Positions 58,352-64,000 of a DNA stretch of 64,000 nt are shown piece after piece. Each line of letters opens with the position of its first letter. Positions within the stretch are counted from its first letter, which is position 1. The stretch is from positions 1-64,000 of the forward strand of contig CAKUZI010000008.1 in assembly GCA_934717855.1 (NCBI GenBank). Reading direction: 5' to 3'. The DNA comes from an uncultured Candidatus Melainabacteria bacterium. Lineage in GTDB: Bacteria; Cyanobacteriota; Vampirovibrionia; Gastranaerophilales; Gastranaerophilaceae. The position numbers and the translations under genes were made by a program. The notes beneath the pieces were generated by a model. It did not search any database and was not told where the DNA came from. It worked only from the letters and a program-made list of their open reading frames with translations.

Positions 58352-59149
58352 TTACAATTTTATATTTTTTATAAAATTGTTTAATTTTTTCTTGATTATA
58401 TTGTATATTTTTGTCCAAATTAAATGTTTCGGAATTATAATTTTTAATATTTTTTTTTGTATTTTAGTATTTTCTGTTAAATAGTTCAGCATATTTTGGC
58501 GGACTTGTATGACGCTTGTTTTAAATTCAGGAGAATAATTGCTACAATTACTTTCATGTAAGCGATATTTTAAGAGAATTTCTTGAAGATTTGCAAATTC
58601 CAAAACTCTTATTGCTCTCGACCACAGTTCATAATCTTCACATTTATATTTTGAATTATATTTTAAATTAAATTGTTCAAAGTCTTCTTTTCTAAACATT
58701 ACTGATGGATGTGCAATACAACATTTTTCTAATAAATCCATATATTTTGGTTTTTGGGGAAGTTTTATGATTGATTTTTTCGGAAAAGTTTCGTAACATG
58801 TTCCCAAAATTGAAATATTAGGATTGTGTTGTAAATAAGAAATTTGTTTTTCGAAGCGTTCAGGAGAAGAAATATCATCGGCATCCATTCTAGCAATGTA
58901 TTCTCCTTTGGCAATTTTTAATCCATCATTCAAGGCATTTGCAATGCCTTGATTTTGTTCTTTTCTGTACAAAATAATTCTATTATCATTGTACGAGTTT
59001 ACTATTTCATCAAGTGGGTTATCAGAACCATCATCAATAATTATGAATTCAAAATTACTATATGTTTGATTTATAATACTTTCAATTGATTCTTTTAACC
59101 ATTCTGTTTTTACGTTATAAACAGGCATTATGACTGATATTTTGGGCAT
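58352..59149 (-). CDS. Family 2 glycosyltransferase (265 aa)
   Basis: A GT-A fold enzyme with ISVIMPVYNV at the N-terminus, IIIDDGSDN near 37, and the metal/nucleotide-binding D-A-D-D in YIARMDADDISSPERF near 90. CEDYELWSRA near 170 is the E-D-x-x-x-W catalytic-base region. Such enzymes build surface glycans or lipid-linked sugars. It follows the paralogous glycosyltransferase after 15 bases. The C-terminus is basic and may associate with the membrane. The acceptor is unknown. Confidence 0.88.
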   Translation of the reverse strand: MPKISVIMPVYNVKTEWLKESIESIINQTYSNFEFIIIDDGSDNPLDEIVNSYNDNRIILYRKEQNQGIANALNDGLKIAKGEYIARMDADDISSPERFEKQISYLQHNPNISILGTCYETFPKKSIIKLPQKPKYMDLLEKCCIAHPSVMFRKEDFEQFNLKYNSKYKCEDYELWSRAIRVLEFANLQEILLKYRLHESNCSNYSPEFKTSVIQVRQNMLNYLTENTKIQKKILKIIIPKHLIWTKIYNIIKKKLNNFIKNIKL

Positions 59150-59164
59150 ATATTCTCCATAATT

Positions 59165-59968
59165 TTATACTTTTTTCCTAAAAAGTTTTTTCAAAATTTT
59201 TTTTAAATTCAAATATTTAGTCCACAATGGAATAAGTTTGTGAGGAAGTTTAAATATTTTATCAATACAATATTTGTTGCTTACGTACAAATTAGTGTGA
59301 TGTTTTAAAATATTAGAATATAGTTCATCTGCATGAATGTTGGCGTTATTTGTTCTACAATTTGTAATTTGTTTTCTATAATTAAAAAGAACTTCCGGAA
59401 TTAAATACCCTGTGTTACCTTTTTCAACAAATGAAAGCCATAAATCCCAGTCTTCAAATCCGTGTTTCATATAATCTTTGTAACCACCAACGTTTATAAA
59501 ATCTTCTTTTCTAAAAAATGAAGAATTTAAAATATAGTTTGAAAATAATATTTTATTTTTATCAAAAACCGGTGGAGTGTAAAGACCGGACTCGCCTCCG
59601 AAGAGTTTTGCATAACAATATACAATGCCTATATCGGGATGTTCATCTAAAATTTTTACAGCTTTTTCAGTGTAAGTGGGTTCGATTGTATCATCGCCAT
59701 CAAGAGGTAAAATATATTCTCCTTTTGCGATTTTAATTGCTTCGTTTTTTGAAAAAATAACCCCTTTGTTTTCTGTATGATTAATACAAATAAAATTTTC
59801 AAGATTTTCGTATTTTCTAATGACTTTTGCGCTACCATCAGATGATGCATCATTTATGCAAATAATTTCTATATTTTTGTAAGTTTGGTTTAATACCGAA
59901 TCAATTGCCTCTTTAATGTATAATTCTTGGTTGTAACAAGGAATGATTACTGAAACTTTTTTATGCAT
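59165..59968 (-). CDS. Family 2 glycosyltransferase (267 aa)
   Basis: VSVIIPCYNQELYIKEAIDSVLNQTY at the N-terminus, ICINDASSDGS near 36, the D-G-D-D in YILPLDGDDTIEP near 90, and HGFEDWDLWLSF near 160 (E-D-W base region) mark the GT2 family. It shares the fold, length and a basic tail (LKKILKKLFRKKV) with its downstream neighbour, so the two form a co-transcribed pair. The upstream 20-base segment is the same as that of thrC. Known aryl-polyene clusters sometimes carry a glycosyltransferase, but this pair is 20 kb away. Confidence 0.88.
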   Translation of the reverse strand: MHKKVSVIIPCYNQELYIKEAIDSVLNQTYKNIEIICINDASSDGSAKVIRKYENLENFICINHTENKGVIFSKNEAIKIAKGEYILPLDGDDTIEPTYTEKAVKILDEHPDIGIVYCYAKLFGGESGLYTPPVFDKNKILFSNYILNSSFFRKEDFINVGGYKDYMKHGFEDWDLWLSFVEKGNTGYLIPEVLFNYRKQITNCRTNNANIHADELYSNILKHHTNLYVSNKYCIDKIFKLPHKLIPLWTKYLNLKKILKKLFRKKV

Positions 59969-59993
59969 AAAATTTCCTTTATAATTATTTTGC

Positions 59994-60013
59994 CTAATAA
60001 TATCACAGAAACG
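59994..60013 (-). promoter_or_regulatory. Promoter-region segment of the glycosyltransferase pair (copy of 58317-58336)
   Basis: These 20 bases are identical to the segment upstream of thrC, including TATTAT on the minus strand, placed about 30 bases before the start codon at 59968. Confidence 0.5.
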
Positions 60014-60024
60014 AATAAATTAAT

Positions 60025-60067
60025 ATAAAAAAGCGTTAGTGTTTATTCTTTAATAAAAACTAACGCT
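60025..60067 (-). terminator. Terminator after hom
   Basis: AGCGTTAGT (60032-60040) pairs with ACTAACGCT (60059-60067); the stem extends to 16 pairs with one mismatch and runs into T on the minus strand. Confidence 0.85.
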
Positions 60068-60092
60068 ATGATTTTTGTTAATTACTGAGTAT

Positions 60093-61364
60093 TTATACTT
60101 GAACTCTTATTAAGCTGTTTACTTTATTTCCGCCTTGCTCAATTAATTTAATTGCATCTTGCATGTTTTTTTCTTTTACAAGTTCAGTAATAACAGTAAT
60201 ATCTGCAGTATTGTTATCTGAAACACAACGTTGAACAATACTTGCAAGGCTGATATCGTGATCCGCACATATTGTACCAATCTTGCCGATTACACCTTTA
60301 TTATTTTTTGCATTAATTGAAATATAGTATTTATTGATTGTGTCTGCAATATTTTTCATTTTTGCATTTCCGGAGTGTTTACATCTCATCATTGGCAAAA
60401 TGTAATCAGATTTCCCGATTTCTGCAGAAATTGCTAAAATGTCTCCAACAACGGAACTTGCTGTTGGAAACTCTCCGGCTCCAGGGCCTGAAAGTGTAAC
60501 GTTACCTACAGGATGTCCGCTTAGAGATACCGCATTTGTGACATAATCAATGTGTGCTAATGTTGATTTATTTGAAACAAGCATTGGGTGAACTCTTACG
60601 TCTGCATTGCCGTCCTCGTCCATGTAAGCAGATGCAATTAGCTTGATTTTGTAACCCAAGTCGTTTGCTGCTTGCATATCTTGTGGGCGAATTTTGATAA
60701 TGCCCTCGCGGTATACATTTTCAATTTTTATACGTTGTTGGAATGTTATTGATGCAAGTGTTGCAATTTTATATGCAGCATCAAATCCCTCAACGTCTCC
60801 AGTTGGGTCAGCTTCTGCGTATCCAAGTTCTTGAGCTTCTTTCAAAACGTTTTCGTATGATGCTCCTTGTACGTCCATTTTAGTTAAAATAAAGTTGGTT
60901 GTACCGTTTACAATAGCTTCAATACGGTTAATTTTATTTCCGGCTAAAATTGTCTTGATAGGCATGATAATAGGAATACCACCGGCAATTGCTGCTTCAT
61001 AAAGAATAACTCTGTTATTTTCTTCCGCAATCTTAAACAATTCTTCTCCACGTTTTGCAAGAAGTTCTTTGTTTGCCGTAACGATGTGCTTCCCATTTTT
61101 TAAAGCTGTCGTAATAAGGTCAAATGCAGGTTCCAAACCGCCAACAAGTTCCGCAACTATTTCAATTTCCGGATCGTTGACGATTTTATATGCATCGTCA
61201 GTGATAATAGAATTGTCTAAACCCTGAATATCACGTTTTTTGTTAATGTTACGAACTGCAATTGCCTTAACTTCAATATTATCAAAGTTTTGCAGTGTTT
61301 TAAAAACCCCTGAGCCAACAGTTCCTAGTCCAATAAGTCCGATTTTTATTTTTTTCTTTTCCAT
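60093..61364 (-). CDS. hom: Homoserine dehydrogenase with ACT domain
   Basis: The enzyme reduces aspartate semialdehyde to homoserine, feeding threonine and methionine. The NAD(P) loop GLIGLGTVGSGVF is at residues 9-21, TANKELLAKRG near 96, the catalytic region GYAEADPTGDVEGFDAAYKIA near 190, and an ACT domain (about 345-420: INAKNNKGVIGKIGTICADHDISLASIVQ). The ACT domain usually gives threonine feedback. It is 423 aa. With thrC two genes downstream, this is a threonine locus, split by a glycosyltransferase insertion and its own terminator. Confidence 0.95.
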   Translation of the reverse strand: MEKKKIKIGLIGLGTVGSGVFKTLQNFDNIEVKAIAVRNINKKRDIQGLDNSIITDDAYKIVNDPEIEIVAELVGGLEPAFDLITTALKNGKHIVTANKELLAKRGEELFKIAEENNRVILYEAAIAGGIPIIMPIKTILAGNKINRIEAIVNGTTNFILTKMDVQGASYENVLKEAQELGYAEADPTGDVEGFDAAYKIATLASITFQQRIKIENVYREGIIKIRPQDMQAANDLGYKIKLIASAYMDEDGNADVRVHPMLVSNKSTLAHIDYVTNAVSLSGHPVGNVTLSGPGAGEFPTASSVVGDILAISAEIGKSDYILPMMRCKHSGNAKMKNIADTINKYYISINAKNNKGVIGKIGTICADHDISLASIVQRCVSDNNTADITVITELVKEKNMQDAIKLIEQGGNKVNSLIRVQV

Positions 61365-61403
61365 ATTAAAAGAGTATCATAAACTTAAATTTTTACAAAT
61401 AAG

Positions 61404-61766
61404 TTACGGTTGAATATTTTTATCTTGGACTTTAATTTTTCCGTTAGTATTTTCAATAACTTTTTCTACTCCATAACCGCCACCAGAATATTTTTTGACA
61501 ACAGTACGAGATTTTTCAGGGCTAATTCTTTCAGAATTAAATGTTTTTGCGATGCCGTTAATATTGTTGCGATACAAGTTATAGTTGGAAACAAACCATT
61601 CAGTAGGAACAAATTCACTCTTTTTGTATGTTATATCAAGCACTTTTCTTATGTTTTTGTTAACGCTAGGAATATCAATAATTCTATTTAAAGTTTTTCC
61701 GTCTTTTGCTAAATGTTCTGTAATAATGTTATTTGCTAATCGTTGGGGTTTAAATTCAATTCTCAT
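61404..61766 (-). CDS. Hypothetical protein (120 aa)
   Basis: The N-terminal segment MRIEFKPQRLANNIITEHLA, followed by KDGKTLNRIID, resembles the K-D-G-K-T-x-x-R-I unit of the repeat protein at 25721. The rest is polar, with a GGGYG turn near residue 97 and a basic tail. There is no signal peptide. No family is recognised. An AAAGGA site precedes the ATG. It ends 40 bases before the hom start. Confidence 0.55.
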   Translation of the reverse strand: MRIEFKPQRLANNIITEHLAKDGKTLNRIIDIPSVNKNIRKVLDITYKKSEFVPTEWFVSNYNLYRNNINGIAKTFNSERISPEKSRTVVKKYSGGGYGVEKVIENTNGKIKVQDKNIQP

Positions 61767-62071
61767 AATAAAATCCTTTCTAAAAAATTTTGGGGTTAGT
61801 GTATATTTAACACTTAATATACTCCTATAAATTTTTAATGTAAAGTTTTAATTTTGTTAATATTAATAAATCTTTGAAAATAGTATTTTGATTTATGTTT
61901 GAAATAAAAATGTTAAGAATAAAAATTGATTTGCAAAATAAAAAAGTGCCTATGGGGTAAACAAAAATAAAAAATTGTTTTGGCACAAATTATAAGTTGA
62001 ATTTATTTAAATTAAACGCCTAAATATTTTTTCCTGTGGCGTAGCTTCTTGACAGAATATCGCTAATTAAA

Positions 62072-62150
62072 ATTTGCGATTTCTTGAAACTTTTAATCAT
62101 AAAAGTTTTAAATTTTTGATTGTCATCCAAAAGAAATCACTTACGCAAAT
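62072..62150. other. Stem-rich non-coding element in the 550-base gap before the gene at 62319
   Basis: ATTTGCG (62072-62078) pairs with CGCAAAT (62144-62150), ATTTCTT (62079-62085) with AAGAAAT (62131-62137), and AAACTTTT (62087-62094) with AAAAGTTT (62101-62108). The three nested stems could be a structured RNA or a small mobile-element relic. The rest of 61767-62318 shows no gene and is extremely AT-rich. Confidence 0.4.
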
Positions 62151-62318
62151 GATTTTAATATCTTTCGGTGTTTAACTAAGTATAATATTGAATTTTGAAT
62201 AAATAATTCTGAATTACAACATGAAATTCTATATAAAAGTTAGAATAATGTCAAATAAAATCTTAAGATATGTTAGTAATAATTTTCTTGATTAATCAAT
62301 AAACTAGATAAAAGATAT

Positions 62319-62630
62319 ATGTTAAAAGAACAATTTGCAAGAAATTTAAAAATCATTAGAAAGTCTAGAAAACTCACGCAAGAGCAACTTGCTGAGCTTG
62401 TGGATGTTGATTTTAGATATATTTCTTTTTTAGAGAATGCAAAAAGTTTTCCGTCTTGTGATTTGATTGAAAAACTTACAAAAGCGTTAAATGTTACTTT
62501 TGCGGAGTTGTTTGTTTATGAACAGAACTTGTCTCGTGAGGATATTAAAAAGCAGTTGATTGACACAATCGAACTGCTTGACACCAAAAATCTAAATACT
62601 TTGCTAAATATCGCAAAAGATTTAATTTAG
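62319..62630 (+). CDS. XRE-family helix-turn-helix regulator (103 aa)
   Basis: A Cro/CI-type domain occupies residues 5-65: LKIIRKSRKLTQEQLAELVDV, then DFRYISFLENAKSFPSCDLIEKL. It is followed by a helical tail (SREDIKKQLIDTIELL) suited to dimerisation. No adjacent toxin or phage gene was found. It is preceded by a long AT-rich gap with a stem-rich element. It is distinct from the XRE gene at 50721, sharing only the fold. Confidence 0.88.
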   Translation: MLKEQFARNLKIIRKSRKLTQEQLAELVDVDFRYISFLENAKSFPSCDLIEKLTKALNVTFAELFVYEQNLSREDIKKQLIDTIELLDTKNLNTLLNIAKDLI

Positions 62631-62634
62631 TGTT

Positions 62635-62901
62635 TTATTTAATAAAAATTTTTTTAATAAAAGAAAGGATTTTTTCTAATAAAGATTGTTCTTTTGGCAT
62701 TTCCGGTTCTTTGTCGAAAGAGAAAATGTCCGGTTTTTCGTCTTTTAAGAAAATACTTTCATCCAAATATTTTCTTGGTTGTTTTTCTTGTTTTTCCCCT
62801 TGAGCCATGTAACCTAAGTTACCACCGCCGCCGTCATTTTGCATAGATGCTGCCGCCTTGATAACTGGTTTTGTGCTCAAAACATTTACATCGAATGACA
62901 T
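62635..62901 (-). CDS. Hypothetical protein (88 aa) with C-terminal amphipathic helix
   Basis: The GTG at 62910 overlaps the AAGG ribosome site, so ATG 62901 is preferred. The N-terminal half is Gly/Ala-rich (AAASMQNDGGGGNLGYMA), the middle Lys/Glu-rich, and the last 18 residues (LLEKILSFIKKIFIK) form an amphipathic or membrane-touching helix. There is no signal peptide. No family is recognised. It is convergent with the XRE gene, 4 bases apart. Confidence 0.5.
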   Translation of the reverse strand: MSFDVNVLSTKPVIKAAASMQNDGGGGNLGYMAQGEKQEKQPRKYLDESIFLKDEKPDIFSFDKEPEMPKEQSLLEKILSFIKKIFIK

Positions 62902-63101
62902 TTTATTCACCTTAAACTTACGATTTTTGTTTCGTAAACCCCATTTGTTCCCTTACTTATATAAAGTATTTTTCATGAAGAAATGTTACAATTTTAGGGG
63001 TTTTGTTAACAAAAATTTACAATTTTATTACTTGGCACATACAAGAATGACAGTTTTGTTTAACTGCTTCTGATACGGACTTTGCATCTATGCTTCTAGG
63101 C

Positions 63102-63125
63102 ATCTTCTCCTAGTATCTTAGCTGT
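63102..63125. repeat. Octanucleotide array (three units) with an upstream repeat fragment
   Basis: Units CTAGTATC and TTAGCTGT and a partial third lie just beyond the 3' end of the gene at 63136. GATACGGACTTTGC at 63072-63085 is also found beside copy B in the ketosynthase gene. Confidence 0.5.
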
Positions 63126-63135
63126 CCTATTATTT

Positions 63136-63684
63136 TTATCTCAAGTCTTCTGTAATAATTCCGCCTGAACCTCTGTCGATTTCGCGTTTTATCGGTTTGT
63201 CATTTTCGTCGTAATAGGTTTTAACTGTTCCGCGCTCAATGATTTTTTCAATTCGTTTTTCATTTTCATCATACTGGATGTATGTTGTAATATCTCCCGG
63301 TATAGAGGTTATAATTTCTATTTTTTTCTTGCCGTTGTCGTGATATTCAATATCTGTTTCATTTTTCATTGCAAGAACGTTATGTTCATCATATACAGAA
63401 TCGAATTTGTAAATCATTCGTCCATCTTCGTCATAGCGGTGTCCGATTTCAAAGTTCAAATTGCGGGCATAATCGAGCCACAATTGTCCCTTTTTGGTGT
63501 AACTTCTTGAGATTAAAGCTCCATCAGGGCATTTTTCATATACAGTTTTCCCAAATTCAGTTTCTTGTTCAATAACTTGTGTTCCGTCTGGTTTTATATA
63601 AGACGGAGCCATTGGATCTTTATTCGCCTTTTTTTCAAACGGATTTACAAAAAAATATTTTTTGGTTTCTTGATTTTTGTCCAT
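63136..63684 (-). CDS. YD/MORN-like repeat protein (182 aa)
   Basis: The protein consists of short beta-turn units with Y-D-E-D-G, Y-H-D-N-G, Y-D-E-N-E and Y-Y-D-E-N-D centres, spaced about 18-22 residues apart (HRYDEDGRMIYK, IEYHDNGKKKIE, IQYDENEKRIEK, KTYYDENDKPIK). This resembles YwqK/MORN-type or YD repeats, which form beta-hairpin ladders. There is no signal peptide. It is related in style to the protein encoded at 25721. The function is unknown. Confidence 0.6.
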   Translation of the reverse strand: MDKNQETKKYFFVNPFEKKANKDPMAPSYIKPDGTQVIEQETEFGKTVYEKCPDGALISRSYTKKGQLWLDYARNLNFEIGHRYDEDGRMIYKFDSVYDEHNVLAMKNETDIEYHDNGKKKIEIITSIPGDITTYIQYDENEKRIEKIIERGTVKTYYDENDKPIKREIDRGSGGIITEDLR

Positions 63685-63753
63685 AATATTTATTATATTA
63701 CGGCAAAAATGTTTTATTCTTTAATCTAATCATACATTTAGAGGAAATTGTGT

Positions 63754-63759
63754 TATAAT
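63754..63759 (+). promoter_or_regulatory. -10 box TATAAT, 6 nt before the start codon at 63766
   Basis: A consensus TATAAT is followed by TCCGAT and ATG 63766, without a Shine-Dalgarno. Confidence 0.6.
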
Positions 63760-63765
63760 TCCGAT

Positions 63766-64000
63766 ATGAAGAAATTTGTTTTATTGTGTTTAATATTTCC
63801 GTGCTTGTGTGCTTGCGCAAGTGAACTTACAGAGGATTATTTTGATATTTCCGCTGATTATGCAACTTATGGAAAATATTCAGATGCAATGATTTATGTT
63901 GACAAAATTCTTCAAATTGAGCCGAATAATTCTGCTGCGAAAGATTTGAAAAATACGCTCATTAGGGTTACAAACGGAAATGCAAAATCTTATTTGACTT
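63766..64000 (+). CDS. Exported TPR-like protein, 3' truncated by window edge
   Basis: Seventy-eight codons are visible. The N-terminus MKKFVLLCLIFPCLCACASE is a signal peptide with a possible lipobox (L-C-A-C). YATYGKYSDAMIYVDKILQI and EPNNSAAKDL match a tetratricopeptide unit (G-x-Y-x-x-A ... P-x-N). The protein continues beyond the window. TPR lipoproteins commonly scaffold envelope complexes; its partner is unknown. It is predicted to be translated from a leaderless message. Confidence 0.65.
   Translation, partial: MKKFVLLCLIFPCLCACASELTEDYFDISADYATYGKYSDAMIYVDKILQIEPNNSAAKDLKNTLIRVTNGNAKSYLT

Overview
The window is AT-rich DNA from a diderm (two-membrane) bacterium. It most likely belongs to the non-photosynthetic cyanobacterial sister group Vampirovibrionia/Melainabacteria, probably a gut Gastranaerophilales. 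The reasons are prepilin-like proteins with the hallmark FTLxEVLITLGIIG leader, outer-membrane machinery (LolA-like, LpxL-like and beta-barrel-like proteins), lineage-type hypotheticals, and a probable replication origin beside dnaN with TTTTCTACA boxes, as in cyanobacteria. The taxonomy is inferred from these traits and was not tested.

Layout. 1-3.7 kb: tail of an S74-type protein, ctpA, and aroK-aroB. 3.7-4.1 kb: a repeat-packed intergenic island. 4.1-9.1 kb: der, a candidate oriC, dnaN, lepA and a lone LuxR-type HTH protein. 9.4-21.6 kb: lineage hypotheticals, aroC, xerD-type recombinase, eno, tRNA-Met(CAT), a short UvrA paralogue and an EF-hand protein. 21.9-26.4 kb: engB, a phosphatase, a DtxR-family regulator, an Nfo-like protein, crcB, a C_GCAxxG_C_C protein and an HxlR regulator. 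26.4-38.9 kb: a complete-looking aryl-polyene-type (type II PKS) gene cluster in two divergent operons. 39-48 kb: primary fatty-acid synthesis (yceD-rpmF-plsX-fabH, fabD, fabG, acpP, fabF), interrupted by a frame-shifted pilin gene with a G10 tract. 48-64 kb: proA, proB, alr, a lipoamide-dehydrogenase-like gene, a sigma-like protein, lipA, a candidate type I toxin, thrC, two glycosyltransferases, hom and small hypotheticals.

How the genes work together. The pigment cluster encodes two ketosynthases, a chain-length-factor-like protein, a ketoreductase, two dehydratase domains, two ACPs, a starter-activating ligase, a thioesterase, acyltransferases, a methyltransferase, a LolA-like carrier and an MMPL exporter. 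It has no malonyltransferase of its own and sits next to the housekeeping fab genes, whose FabD could supply malonyl-ACP. aroK, aroB and aroC supply chorismate for aromatic products. proA/proB, hom/thrC, alr and lipA are ordinary biosynthetic genes.

The most unusual signals are: (1) the aryl-polyene-type cluster itself; (2) palindromic or tandem repeats inserted in frame inside at least three protein genes, two of them in the pigment cluster, including one repeat-built linker joining a ketosynthase to a dehydratase; (3) three families of small dispersed repeats (GTAG-headed hairpins, 8-nt arrays, 7-nt arrays); (4) many genes whose -10 box lies 6-7 nt before the start codon, predicting leaderless mRNAs; (5) a G10 tract that switches a pilin gene out of frame; (6) a 22-residue membrane peptide gene with type I toxin architecture; (7) a cyanobacterial-style origin at dnaN. 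All calls were made by reading; no database or structure search was run.
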